Origin: Mesorhizobium sp.
GTDB taxonomy: Bacteria > Pseudomonadota > Alphaproteobacteria > Rhizobiales > Rhizobiaceae
Direction: 5' to 3'
Assembly (NCBI GenBank): GCA_004017275.1
Contig: SAKE01000015.1
Location: 62,001 to 126,000, forward strand
DNA length: 64,000 nt
Positions 1 to 8,803 of this stretch are shown here, piece after piece (position 1 is the stretch's first letter; every line of letters begins with the position of its first letter). The position numbers and the translations under genes are program-made. The notes under the pieces were generated by a model. It made no database searches. It saw only the letters and a program-made list of their open reading frames with translations, and was not told the DNA's origin.

Positions 1-657
1 AGGGCAAGCTCGAACCTGGCATGCAGGCCGCGCTGCGCCGAGAACGGAATGCCGGCGACGGTGCCGGCAATGTCGCGATGGACGTGACCGAAGAAGATGT
101 GGCGGACATCGCCATGGCGCCTGAGCAGGCCCAGCAACCGTTCGGGCTGCTCGAGGGCCAGCGGATCGAGCTGCGGCAGGCCGAGCGCGACCGGCGGATG
201 ATGCATGAAGACATAGGCGGGCCTGCCGGCCGTTTCCTCGAGCCGGGCTTCCAGCCAGGCCAGCCGCCTGTCGCACAATTCGCCTTCGACGCGCCCTTCC
301 GCCAGGCAGTCGAGGAACAGCAGCACCTCGTCGGCCGTTTGATGGGCAGACTGTACGAAGCCGTTCTCATCGAGCGGAATTTCGGGAAAGGCTGCGACCA
401 GATTGGCCCGCCGGTCGTGATTGCCCGGCAACAGCCGCCAGGGCACCGACAGTTCGCTCAACGCCGTCCTGAGATCGGCATAGCTCTCGGGCGCACCGGT
501 CTCGGTCAGGTCGCCGGTGAAGACGCAAAATGCGGCATCGGCATGATGCGCATTGATGTGAGCGATGCATGAAGCCAGCCGCTGATGCAGGTCGGCGCCA
601 TAGCGGCGCTCGCCTTGCCGGCCAAGATGGATATCGGTGACCTGAATAATTTTCATT
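1..657 (-). CDS. Metallophosphoesterase (cyclic nucleotide/glycerophosphodiester type), C-terminus cut by window edge
   Basis: The first 219 codons of a calcineurin-like phosphoesterase; the stop lies beyond base 1. The full set of metal-binding motifs can be read: TDIH near residue 8, a GD followed by LTET, GNHD, MHHPP and GHVH. This is the arrangement of the CpdA/GpdQ-type phosphodiesterases. The start ATG at 657 gives MKIIQVTDIHLG, typical of the family. It is the last gene after ugpC on the same strand, 65 bases downstream, so it is probably part of the ugp operon. A role in cleaving phosphodiesters to free imported glycerol phosphate is inferred from context. The substrate cannot be read from sequence. 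Confidence 0.85.
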
Positions 658-722
658 GCGCGTTTCTTAGACTTGCCGGTGGCGACTGCGCCATCATCGG
701 CGATAATGGCTGGCTTCAGAAA

Positions 723-1823
723 TTAAAGTGCCGGCTCCGGAACGGAGGCCTTGAAGACGTCGAGACGGGTTCCGGTCTCCGACGAAAAGAAATGCATATC
801 CTCCGGCGAAATCTTCAGGCCGACCGCGCTGCCCGGTTCGGGGTGGACGGCCTCCGACGTCATCACCGAAAACGGCGCGCCGTCGAGATCGACGTAGATG
901 ACGCGGCCCGCACCCAGTTCCTCGACGAGATCGACAGTGGCATTGAGCGCACCTGGCGTGCCCGGTGTTACCAACCGGGCGGCTTCAGGCCGGATACCCA
1001 TCGCTACCTTCGAGCCGACCGGCAGTCCCGCTCGGGCCATAGCCAGGCGCCGGCTGCCGCCAAGCAGCGACAGCCCGTCGAGCTCAACCGTGCCTTCGAG
1101 AATGTTCATGGCCGGCGCACCGACGAAGGTGGCGACGAAACGGCTGGCCGGACGGCTGTAGATCTGGGCCGGCGTGCCGACCTGCTCGACGCGCCCGCCA
1201 TTCATCACCACCAGCCGGTCGGCCAGCGTCATCGCCTCGACCTGATCATGCGTGACGAAGACCGAGGTGGCGTTCAGCCGGCGATGCAGTTTGCGGATTT
1301 CCGAGCGCATCTGGACGCGCAGCTTGGCGTCGAGGTTGGACAGCGGTTCGTCGAACAGGAACACTTTCGGCTCGCGGATCATCGCTCGGCCCATGGCGAC
1401 ACGCTGCCTCTGGCCGCCGGAAAGCGCCATCGGCTTGCGGTCGAGCAGATGTTCGAGCTCCAGCGTACGGGCGACCGCCTGGATGCGCTGTGTGCGCTCG
1501 GCCGCAGGAACGCCGGCGACCTTGAGCGAATAGCCAATGTTCTGCGCCACGCTCATATGCGGATAGAGCGCGTAATTCTGGAACACCATGGCGCAGCCGC
1601 GCTCGCGCGGTTCCAGTTTGTTGACGACGGTGCCGTCGATCGCGATCTCGCCGCCGGATATGTCCTCAAGCCCGGCGATCATCCGAAGCAGCGTGGACTT
1701 GCCGCAGCCCGACGGCCCGAGGATGACCACGAACTCGCCGGTGGCGATGTCGAGGTCGACGCCGTGCACGACCTGCATTTTGGCGTAGCTTTTCTTGACG
1801 TCGCGAATGGTTATCGAGGCCAT
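723..1823 (-). CDS. ugpC: sn-glycerol-3-phosphate ABC transporter ATP-binding protein UgpC
   Basis: A 366-residue ATPase of the CUT1/MalK type that powers import through UgpA/UgpE at the inner membrane. Walker [10 protein letters not shown] is at residues 36-44, the signature LSGGQ at 134-138, Walker B FLFDEP at 155-160, followed by the VTHD switch histidine. The C-terminal third forms the MalK-like regulatory (TOBE) domain. It starts 19 bases after ugpE on the same strand. Assignment to glycerol-3-phosphate rather than another CUT1 substrate rests on the neighbouring UgpB-like binding protein and phosphodiesterase. MalK-type ATPases are themselves hard to tell apart. Confidence 0.85.
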   Translation of the reverse strand: MASITIRDVKKSYAKMQVVHGVDLDIATGEFVVILGPSGCGKSTLLRMIAGLEDISGGEIAIDGTVVNKLEPRERGCAMVFQNYALYPHMSVAQNIGYSLKVAGVPAAERTQRIQAVARTLELEHLLDRKPMALSGGQRQRVAMGRAMIREPKVFLFDEPLSNLDAKLRVQMRSEIRKLHRRLNATSVFVTHDQVEAMTLADRLVVMNGGRVEQVGTPAQIYSRPASRFVATFVGAPAMNILEGTVELDGLSLLGGSRRLAMARAGLPVGSKVAMGIRPEAARLVTPGTPGALNATVDLVEELGAGRVIYVDLDGAPFSVMTSEAVHPEPGSAVGLKISPEDMHFFSSETGTRLDVFKASVPEPAL

Positions 1824-1842
1824 TGGCCGTCTCCTTTCCAGG

Positions 1843-2757
1843 TCACTTCTCGGTGGCGATCAGGCCGCGCACGAACCAGCGTTGCATGAGCACCACGACA
1901 ATCAGCGGCGGCAGCATGACGATAAGCGTTCCGGCCATGGCGATGTTCCATTCCGGAATGCCGCCGACATTGGGAATGAGCTGCTTCAGCTCGGTGACCG
2001 CCGTCGCATGCGACTGATCGGTGGTGATCAGCAGCGGCCACAGATACTGGTTCCACGCCCACAGGAACATGATGGTCCCAAGTGCTGCCATGTTGTTGCG
2101 CGACAGCGGCAGCAGGATATCGATGAAGAAGCGCAATGCGCCGGCGCCATCCATGCGCGCGGCTTCGGTCAACTCATCCGGCACGGTCAGGAAGAACTGC
2201 CGATACAGAAAAGTGCCGGTCGCCGTCGCGATCAGCGGCATGATAAGCCCGGAATAGGAATTGAGCAGCCCGAGGCTGAGCGAGACCTGTACGCCCGAGA
2301 CTTTTTCGATGAGCCAGCTCAGACCGGTCACATCGAGGATAGCCTGATAGGGCGACAAGACGTTGGCGACGACCGCGTAGGTCGGCACGATGCGCACTTC
2401 CAGCGGCAGCATCAGCGTCACGAAGATCAGCCAGAAGATCAAGGTGCGGCCGGGATAGCGGAAATAGACGATCGAGAAGGCGGTGAGCGCCGAGATGATG
2501 ACTTTGCCTGCCGCGACGCCGGCGGCCATGATGAAACTGTTCAGAAGCTTGGGGCCAAGGTCTGCCGTCGTCCATGCCGTCTTGATGTTGAGCCAGAAGT
2601 CGCTGCCCGGCAGCAGCGACATCGGCACATCGTTGACATCCCTGAGATTGTGCGAGGCGGCGATGGCGACGACCACGAACGGCGCGATGCAAAGCACGAA
2701 GCCGACGAACAGGATCACATGCGTGAAGAAATTGAGGAACGGGGTGCGCTCTACCAT
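1843..2757 (-). CDS. ugpE: sn-glycerol-3-phosphate ABC transporter permease UgpE
   Basis: A 304-residue inner-membrane permease of the MalG type with about six hydrophobic segments. The EAA loop reads [18 protein letters not shown] and contacts the ATPase. The chosen start MVERTPFL at 2757 follows the ugpA stop by seven bases and has GGTGAGG just upstream. A start eight codons earlier is possible but would overlap ugpA. It pairs with UgpA to form the translocation channel. The call depends on operon context as well as family resemblance. Confidence 0.85.
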   Translation of the reverse strand: MVERTPFLNFFTHVILFVGFVLCIAPFVVVAIAASHNLRDVNDVPMSLLPGSDFWLNIKTAWTTADLGPKLLNSFIMAAGVAAGKVIISALTAFSIVYFRYPGRTLIFWLIFVTLMLPLEVRIVPTYAVVANVLSPYQAILDVTGLSWLIEKVSGVQVSLSLGLLNSYSGLIMPLIATATGTFLYRQFFLTVPDELTEAARMDGAGALRFFIDILLPLSRNNMAALGTIMFLWAWNQYLWPLLITTDQSHATAVTELKQLIPNVGGIPEWNIAMAGTLIVMLPPLIVVVLMQRWFVRGLIATEK

Positions 2758-2764
2758 GCCGGCC

Positions 2765-3649
2765 TCACCTGTAGTGCACACGCCGCTCGATGAAGCGGAA
2801 CTGGAAGATCGTCAGCACGACGATGAGCACCATCAGGATGATGCTCTGTGCGGCGGCGCCGGAGTAGTCGAGGCCTTTGAAGCCGTCGGAATAGATCTTG
2901 TAGACCATCAGATTGGTGGCGTTCGCCGGCCCGCCCGAGGTCATGATGTCGACGATGCCGAAAGAATCCTGGAAGCTCTCGGTGATGTTGATGACCAAAA
3001 GGAAGAAGATCGTCGGCGTGATCAGCGGGAACTGGATGTCCCAGAAGCGTCTGACGACGCCGGAGCCGTCCATTGCGGCTGCCTCTATCAGCGAACGCGG
3101 GATGGCCTGGAACGCGGCGAGGAAGAAGATGAAATTGTAGCCGACATATTTCCAGGAAAAGGCAATGATGATCGAAGCCATGGCGTCAGTGCCATCAAGG
3201 CCGGGGTCCCAGAAACCGGGCCAGACCTGGTTGACGACGGCCATGAAGCCGGCTTCCGGCGCCAGGATGAAGCGGAACGCCATGGCCAGTGCCGGCGCCG
3301 CGATGCCGTAGGGCCAGATCAACACCACGCGGTAAAAGCGCGACCCGGTCAGTTGCCGATCGGTCAAGGCGGCCAGCACGAGGCCGACGAACATCGCAAG
3401 CCCGGCGCTGATGCCGGCAAAGACAAGGCTGGCGGTGATCGAGTTCCAGTAGTCGGCGTTGGCCAAGATCGAGCGGAAATTGTCGAGCCCGACCCATATG
3501 TTGCCGCCGCCCCAGGGCTGCTGCAGCGTCAGCGACCAGTACACGGCCTGACCGGCAGGCCAGTAGAAGAACGTGAAGATCAAGAGGAGCTGCGGCACCG
3601 CGAAAAGGATGCCGATCGTCCAGCTGCCAAAGGTAACGCGTTTTTCCAT
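2765..3649 (-). CDS. ugpA: sn-glycerol-3-phosphate ABC transporter permease UgpA
   Basis: A 294-residue MalF-type permease. It begins MEKRVTFGSWTIG with a first membrane helix around residues 13-35, and the EAA loop IPRSLIEAAAMDGSG lies near residue 200. The ATG at 3649 is preferred; an upstream in-frame ATG at 3670 would add MSGIGGP. It is separated from ugpB by about 140 bases that contain a dispersed palindrome. The strong binding-protein gene and the weaker permease genes may therefore be expressed at different levels. Confidence 0.85.
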   Translation of the reverse strand: MEKRVTFGSWTIGILFAVPQLLLIFTFFYWPAGQAVYWSLTLQQPWGGGNIWVGLDNFRSILANADYWNSITASLVFAGISAGLAMFVGLVLAALTDRQLTGSRFYRVVLIWPYGIAAPALAMAFRFILAPEAGFMAVVNQVWPGFWDPGLDGTDAMASIIIAFSWKYVGYNFIFFLAAFQAIPRSLIEAAAMDGSGVVRRFWDIQFPLITPTIFFLLVINITESFQDSFGIVDIMTSGGPANATNLMVYKIYSDGFKGLDYSGAAAQSIILMVLIVVLTIFQFRFIERRVHYR

Positions 3650-3718
3650 CGGTCCGCCGATGCCGCTCAACGGCCACTTAGAGCAAGATTAATAACGAAA
3701 TGGCCGCCCGTCGACCCA

Positions 3719-3753
3719 AGCATGGATCCCGAATTTTCGGAAAGATCATGCTC
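3719..3753. repeat. Dispersed rhizobial palindrome between ugpB and ugpA
   Basis: The arms AGCATGGATC and GATCATGCT flank CCGAATTTTCGG, making a long imperfect palindrome. The same GATCATGCTC core with CCGAAAA...TTTTCGG appears at 13313-13359 and, diverged, at 45063-45132. It sits in the ugpB-ugpA gap, where it could stabilise the upstream mRNA or reduce read-through. That function is inferred. Confidence 0.6.
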
Positions 3754-3789
3754 GGAGAAGACCGGCTGGCGGCCGCGCAAATTACAGGA

Positions 3790-5142
3790 TCAAGGCAGGG
3801 TCTTGCCCGGATAGGTCTGCTGGAAGCGATCGAGGATGGCGTCGCCATTCTTGACCAGCGTATCGAGGCCTTCCTGGACGCTTACCTTGTTGGCGAAGAT
3901 CGCCTGCATCTGCGTGCCGAACTCGGCGCGGATCTGGGTGAAGTTGCCCAAGCGGATACCGCGGGTGACTTCGGTCGGCTCGGACGCGGTCAGGCTGGCG
4001 ATCGCGACTTCACGGCCCTTATACGGCGCCTTGTCGTAGAAGCCGGTGGACTTCATGTAATCGAAGCCCGACTTCGTCACTGGGATGTAGCCGGTGTTGG
4101 TCGACCAGAACAAAGCGGTCTTGGGATCGTGGATGAAGTTGAGGAACGCGGCCGCGCCCTTGTATTCCGCATCCGACTTGCCCGAGAGCACCCACAGCGA
4201 AGCGCCGCCGACGAGTGAATTCTTGCGCTCGGTGCCGGCATAGACCGGCAGTTCGGCGACATCCCAGTTCATGCCTTCCTTCCGCGTCTTGCCGACGGTG
4301 CCGTGATCGCCGACCGAGGTCATGATGACCTGGCAGGTGCCGGAAGCGAAGGCCTGGACCATATCCTGGCCGAGATCCTTGGACTTGATCTTGATCAGGC
4401 CGGCGTCATACCACTTCTTCAGGTCGGTGACGTATTGGACGAACTTGGTCTTGTTGACTTCCAGACGCGCGTCGAGGCCGTCATAGCCGTTGTTCTTGGT
4501 CGCGATCGGCTGGTTGTGGAGGGCCGAGAACTGCTCCATCAGCTGCCAGCTTTCATTGGCCGAGATGTTGATCGCCATCGGACATTCGTAGCCGGCGTCC
4601 TTCATCGCCTGGAGGTCGGCGCCAACATCTTCCCAGGTCTTGGGCGCTTCGGTCTTACCGATCTTGGCGAAGGCGTCCTTGTTCCAGTACATCAGCGCGG
4701 TCGAGGAATTGAACGGGAAGGACAGCATCTCGCCCTGCGAGGTCGCGTAATAGCGGGCGATGCCGGGGAAATAGTCTGCATAGTCGATCTTGTAGCCGTT
4801 TTCTTCCATCAGCTTGTCGGCCGGCTTGTAGGCGCCCGAGAGCATCATGGTGGCGGTGCCGACGTCATAGACCTGGACGACGGCGGGCTGCTTGCCGGCG
4901 CGGAAGGCGGCGATCGTGTTCTGCAGCGTGGCGTCGTAATTGCCCTGGCTGGTGCAGACGACTTCATAGTCGGCCTGCGAGGCGTTGAAGTTCTTGCACA
5001 GCGTGTCGACGACGCGCGCCAGATCGCCCGAAAGGCCGAACCAGAAATCGAATTTTACCGGCTCTGCGACGGCAGGCACCGCAAGCACTGCGCTGAGCGC
5101 GCCCGCGGCAAGGGCGGCAAGGCCCCGCTTGATGATGGTCAT
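3790..5142 (-). CDS. ugpB: sn-glycerol-3-phosphate-binding periplasmic protein UgpB
   Basis: A 450-residue solute-binding protein of the extracellular family 1. It has a Sec signal peptide (MTIIKRGLAALAAG then a hydrophobic run, cleavage probably after AVPAVA near residue 26). The mature start VKFDFWFGLSGD resembles UgpB, whose family commonly begins with a WHSM/WFGL-type segment. It is the first gene of the ugpBAEC cluster and would deliver glycerol-3-phosphate or glycerophosphodiesters to UgpAE. An AGAGGGAAG ribosome-binding site lies just before the ATG. Expression under phosphate limitation is expected from known ugp biology. Confidence 0.88.
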   Translation of the reverse strand: MTIIKRGLAALAAGALSAVLAVPAVAEPVKFDFWFGLSGDLARVVDTLCKNFNASQADYEVVCTSQGNYDATLQNTIAAFRAGKQPAVVQVYDVGTATMMLSGAYKPADKLMEENGYKIDYADYFPGIARYYATSQGEMLSFPFNSSTALMYWNKDAFAKIGKTEAPKTWEDVGADLQAMKDAGYECPMAINISANESWQLMEQFSALHNQPIATKNNGYDGLDARLEVNKTKFVQYVTDLKKWYDAGLIKIKSKDLGQDMVQAFASGTCQVIMTSVGDHGTVGKTRKEGMNWDVAELPVYAGTERKNSLVGGASLWVLSGKSDAEYKGAAAFLNFIHDPKTALFWSTNTGYIPVTKSGFDYMKSTGFYDKAPYKGREVAIASLTASEPTEVTRGIRLGNFTQIRAEFGTQMQAIFANKVSVQEGLDTLVKNGDAILDRFQQTYPGKTLP

Positions 5143-5204
5143 GATTTCTTCCCTCTTGAGTGGCTGTTGACAAGGGTCTTGCGCAAGTCCTTGCCCGCTC
5201 TCTT

Positions 5205-5222
5205 AGAGAAGGTATGTGACAG
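5205..5222 (-). promoter_or_regulatory. Possible Pho box upstream of ugpB
   Basis: Read on the minus strand, CTGTCAC-ATAC-CTTCTCT resembles the PhoB consensus of two CTGTCAT heptamers four bases apart: six of seven matches in the first half and about five in the second. Its position about 65-80 bases before the ugpB start codon is reasonable, and ugp is a classical PhoB target. The second half is weak and no good -10 follows. Confidence 0.3.
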
Positions 5223-5284
5223 TTCTGCTGTGGCCTCCCAGGCCTGTGGACAGCCCGTCTCTCCTCCCCTCCGGCGGTTGCATT

Positions 5285-5325
5285 GGCATGAAAATGTCAT
5301 GCCGGCGCCCTAGGTAGCTAGGGCG
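5285..5325. other. Pair of adjacent perfect hairpins
   Basis: GGCATGA-AAATG-TCATGCC (5285-5303) has 7-bp perfect arms. CGCCCTAG-GTAG-CTAGGGCG (5306-5325) has 8-bp perfect arms and a four-base loop. Neither is followed by a T-run, so they are not standard terminators. They could be operators or structured leader elements. Confidence 0.45.
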
Positions 5326-5600
5326 GCTGCCGAGGACGTAAAGACCGTGAAGAACAGCATAATTATCCGGCTAAAGGGATCGATGAAATGCTGGTGCCAC
5401 GGCTGACGCATGTTCCTCTTGCTGAGCGCCAGGCGATGCGCGATGGGCTGCGCGGCCAGCCGGCTTCCACCAGGAGAAGCCGGCGGCTCTCCATCGGAAA
5501 AGCACGCCAGGGTTGCAAGCGCACTTAATCGATCCTTCAACGGCAAAGCGCTACTCAATCCAGCTACCCTGTTTATTTCCAATAGATCAGGTGAAATAAG

Positions 5601-8039
5601 ATGCTGACGGTCTACAATTGTATCGTCAACCAACACGACCTGAGACTGGTCGCACTCGCCGCGCTGATCTGCGGAATTTCCTGTTTCTCTGCCGTCAACC
5701 TGCTTCATCACATCAGCCGCTCCACAGATCGGAACCGGCTTGCCTGGCTGATGATCGCGGCCACTTCGACCGGCTTCGGCATCTGGGCAACGCATTTCAT
5801 CGCCATGCTTGCGTTCACGCCGGGCATACCCAGCGCCTACGATCCGGCGCTCTCCGTGCTTTCGCTCGCTGGTTCGGTCGCGCTGACGGCGGCCGGCATG
5901 TGGATCGCCACCTTGCGCGACGAATTCGATTATCATCTCGTCGGCGGCGCCGTCCTGGGCGGCGGTATCGGAGCCATGCACTACATCGGCATGGCGGCAT
6001 TCGAGGTCCAGGGCCGGATCGAATGGAACCTGTTGCTTGTCGCCGTTTCCTTGCTGGCGGGCGTGACGCTTGCCGCGCTCGCGCTGCGTGTCGTGCAGCG
6101 CCGCCCCTCCCTGAAGGCGACATCCGTCGGCGCGGCGCTTCTGACGCTGGCGATCTGCACCTTGCATTTCATCGGCATGGGCGCTGTCTCGATCTTTCCC
6201 GATTCCTCGATCTCCATATCCGAATACACGATCGAGCCGACCTCGCAGGCTTTCGCAGCCGCGGCCGCCACGCTGGTGATCCTGGTGCTGTCGGCATCGG
6301 CACTGTGGATCGATCTGCGCTTCCGTCGCCAGAAGCTCGAGGTCGACCGTATGCATGGCCTGGCCAATGCCGCCGTGGAGGGCCTGATCGTCTGCGACGG
6401 CAACCGCATCATCAGCGCCAATGACAGCATTGCAAGGCTGACCGGCATGGCGACCGCGACGCTGAACGGAATGCAGCTCGGCGATCTCTTCGGGTCCGAT
6501 ATATCAGGTTTCGGCGAGCAGCCGCAGGAGGTCGAATTGAGCGGCCGCGACGGCACTAGCATTCCTGTCGAGCTGATCGCCAGGAGCATCGACTATTGTG
6601 GCAAACCTCATAACGTGGTCGCGGTCCGCGACATCCGCGAGCGCAAGAAGGCCGAACAGGAGATCCTGCGCCTTGCTCATTTCGATCCGTTGACCGGGCT
6701 GGCCAATCGCCGCAGCTTCTCCGGCCGGCTGGAGGCGGAAATTGCTGCAATGGGTCGGACCAGGAAAGGCAGCCACCTTGCGCTTCTTCTGCTCGATCTC
6801 GACCGCTTCAAGGAAGTCAACGACCTGTACGGGCACGGCGCCGGCGACGCCATGCTGCAGAAGGTTGCGCATTGCACCACCGGCATCCTTCGTCAAGGAC
6901 AGATGGTGGCGCGGCTGGGCGGCGACGAATTCGCCATCATCGCCCCGAACCTGACCGACCCGTTGGAGGCCGGCCGTATCGCCAACGCAGTGCTTACAGC
7001 CATGCGCGAGGAAAACCGCCTCTCGGTCGGCGGCGGCCTTGTGTCGGCCAGCATCGGCATTGCGCTCTATCCGTCGGATGCCGAAAACCAGGCCAGCCTG
7101 ATAAGCCACGCCGATACGGCGCTCTACCGGGCCAAGACCGAAGGCAAGGACACATACCGCTATTTCGAGGCCTCGATGGGGGCCGAGGCTCGCGACAAGC
7201 GCGTGATGGAGCACGAACTGCGCCAGGCGGTCGCGCGCCAGGAGTTCTACCTCGTCTACCAGCCGCAGAAGGAGATCAGCAGCGGAAAGATGATCGGCTT
7301 CGAAGCCCTGATCCGTTGGCGACATCCGACACGCGGCGACGTGCCTCCGAGCATCTTCATCCCGGTGGCCGAAGACAGCGGAGCCATTGGCCAGATTGGC
7401 GATTGGGTGCTGACGGCGGCCTGCGCGGAAGCCGCCCGCTGGGAAAATCCGCTGACGGTAGCCGTCAACGTCTCGGCGGTGCAGCTTCACAATACGAATT
7501 TCAGCCGCAAGGTCCATGAAACACTGCTGAATTCCGGCTTGGCGCCCGGCAGGCTCGAACTGGAGATCACCGAAACGGCGCTGGTGAAGGACATGCCGCG
7601 CGCGCTGGCGACCTTGCGGCAGGTCAAGGCGCTGGGCGTGCGCGTGGCCATGGACGATTTTGGAACCGGCTATTCCTCGCTCTCCAACCTTCGCGCCTTC
7701 CCCTTCGACAAGATCAAGATCGATGGCTCCTTCATCAAGTCCGTGGACAAGAACGGCCAGGTCGCGGCGATCGTGCGCGCCGTCCTGGGACTTGGGCGCG
7801 GCCTCGGCCTGCCGGTTCTGGCGGAGGGTGTCGAGACGCTCGGCGAACTGAAATTCCTGGACGCCGAAGCCTGCGAGATCGGCCAGGGCTACTATATCGG
7901 CAGGCCAGCTCTCATCGAGGAATTCGGCGACCTGACCGGTGTCGCCGCACCCACGGTCGGCAACAAAGCCGCCAGCCTGCGCGACAGAAGCGTTCTGACC
8001 TTCGCACCCGCGCCTGTCCTTGGTCTGAACAGGGCTTGA
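5601..8039 (+). CDS. MHYT-PAS-GGDEF-EAL bifunctional diguanylate cyclase/phosphodiesterase
   Basis: An 812-residue membrane protein that should make and/or break cyclic di-GMP. The first 240 residues carry seven hydrophobic segments with three MHYT-type motifs (THFIAMLAF, MHYIGMAAF, LHFIGMGAV), proposed in other proteins to bind copper and sense a diatomic gas. A PAS region (about 255-345) follows. The GGDEF domain has RLGGDEFAI near residue 440. The EAL domain has FEALIRWRHP near 567, then EITETAL, AMDDFGTGYSSL, KIDGSFIK and AEGVET. Both active sites look intact, so either activity is possible. AGGTGA precedes the ATG by six bases. It is a single gene. Confidence 0.93.
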   Translation: MLTVYNCIVNQHDLRLVALAALICGISCFSAVNLLHHISRSTDRNRLAWLMIAATSTGFGIWATHFIAMLAFTPGIPSAYDPALSVLSLAGSVALTAAGMWIATLRDEFDYHLVGGAVLGGGIGAMHYIGMAAFEVQGRIEWNLLLVAVSLLAGVTLAALALRVVQRRPSLKATSVGAALLTLAICTLHFIGMGAVSIFPDSSISISEYTIEPTSQAFAAAAATLVILVLSASALWIDLRFRRQKLEVDRMHGLANAAVEGLIVCDGNRIISANDSIARLTGMATATLNGMQLGDLFGSDISGFGEQPQEVELSGRDGTSIPVELIARSIDYCGKPHNVVAVRDIRERKKAEQEILRLAHFDPLTGLANRRSFSGRLEAEIAAMGRTRKGSHLALLLLDLDRFKEVNDLYGHGAGDAMLQKVAHCTTGILRQGQMVARLGGDEFAIIAPNLTDPLEAGRIANAVLTAMREENRLSVGGGLVSASIGIALYPSDAENQASLISHADTALYRAKTEGKDTYRYFEASMGAEARDKRVMEHELRQAVARQEFYLVYQPQKEISSGKMIGFEALIRWRHPTRGDVPPSIFIPVAEDSGAIGQIGDWVLTAACAEAARWENPLTVAVNVSAVQLHNTNFSRKVHETLLNSGLAPGRLELEITETALVKDMPRALATLRQVKALGVRVAMDDFGTGYSSLSNLRAFPFDKIKIDGSFIKSVDKNGQVAAIVRAVLGLGRGLGLPVLAEGVETLGELKFLDAEACEIGQGYYIGRPALIEEFGDLTGVAAPTVGNKAASLRDRSVLTFAPAPVLGLNRA

Positions 8040-8078
8040 TCGCCCGAAAGGGCACAGCGGTTTCGGGACGACGCGCCT

Positions 8079-8768
8079 TTAGAGGCTGTCGGGCTTGAGC
8101 GCCGCCTCGACCAGCCGCTTGGCATCCGGCCCCGACCATTCCGCCGGGCCGTTCATATGAGCGATCAGGCAGCCCTCGCCGTCGATCAGCATGGTGACGG
8201 GAAGGCCGAGCGCCAGGCCGCGCGTCTTGAGGTCGTTGAACAGCGCCATCGTCGAATCCCTGAAATAGCCGAGCGTCGCGACGCCGGTATCGGCGAGGAA
8301 CTTCTTCGGCTTCACATCGTCGCCGACATCGACGTTGACGGCGACCACCTGAAAGGCATCGCTGCCCTTTTCCTTCTGCAGCGCATCGAGCGCCGGCATT
8401 TCGGCGCGGCACGGCGCGCACCATGTCGCCCACAGATTGAGCAGCACCGTCTTGCCGGCATGATCGGCGAGCGTCATCGGCTTGCCGTCCGGACCGTTGA
8501 AGGCGAGGTTCTTCAAGGATTGCGGCGGATCGGCCGGCAAAAGCGCCGCGACCTCACCGGTGGCCGAGGCCGCGACCTTCTTGGCGCGGTCGCTCTTGGC
8601 GGCGCAGGCGACGTCGTCCTTGCTCTCGCCGACAGCAGCTTGTGCCGGTGCATTGTTGCCAGACCGGCTCTCGCTGACATATACCGCGACCGCGCTGGCC
8701 AGCGCGCCCGCCACCAAGGCCGCGAGGATTAGGCGCGGGGCCGGGAAGAATCTATTACCGTCTGCCAT
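8079..8768 (-). CDS. tlpA: TlpA-like membrane-anchored thiol:disulfide reductase
   Basis: A 229-residue thioredoxin-fold protein. An N-terminal membrane anchor (about residues 11-33) is followed by a periplasmic domain with the redox motif WCAPC in [16 protein letters not shown], and a cis-proline in LGLPVTML. TlpA-like proteins reduce partners during cytochrome c or cytochrome oxidase assembly. Two cysteines outside the active site (CAAK near residue 55 and GEGC near 202) are as in rhizobial TlpA. The ATG at 8768 (MADGNRFF) is preferred over one eight codons upstream. It lies 35 bases from divergently read argH, a gene pair seen in rhizobia. Confidence 0.85.
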   Translation of the reverse strand: MADGNRFFPAPRLILAALVAGALASAVAVYVSESRSGNNAPAQAAVGESKDDVACAAKSDRAKKVAASATGEVAALLPADPPQSLKNLAFNGPDGKPMTLADHAGKTVLLNLWATWCAPCRAEMPALDALQKEKGSDAFQVVAVNVDVGDDVKPKKFLADTGVATLGYFRDSTMALFNDLKTRGLALGLPVTMLIDGEGCLIAHMNGPAEWSGPDAKRLVEAALKPDSL

Positions 8769-8803
8769 TTTCTCAAAACTGCTCCGAAGCACGGGTTATA
8801 GCC

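Larger units (their letters stand above)
5143..5600. other. Intergenic region between divergent ugpB and the c-di-GMP gene
   Basis: A 458-base stretch without a convincing gene; the long minus-strand reading frame across it continues antisense through the next gene and is not credible. It holds a weak Pho-box-like site (5205-5222) and two neighbouring hairpins (5285-5303 and 5306-5325). It must also hold the promoters of both flanking genes. No clear -35/-10 pair could be identified. Confidence 0.5.

Noticed and set aside
585-1889. Plus-strand open frame opposite ugpC
   Set aside because: ugpC on the other strand has all ABC motifs; the antisense product is histidine/arginine-rich with no domain.
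5310-6356. Minus-strand open frame across the start of the c-di-GMP gene
   Set aside because: It is antisense to the MHYT domain and has no family-like sequence; the 5143-5600 stretch is treated as noncoding.
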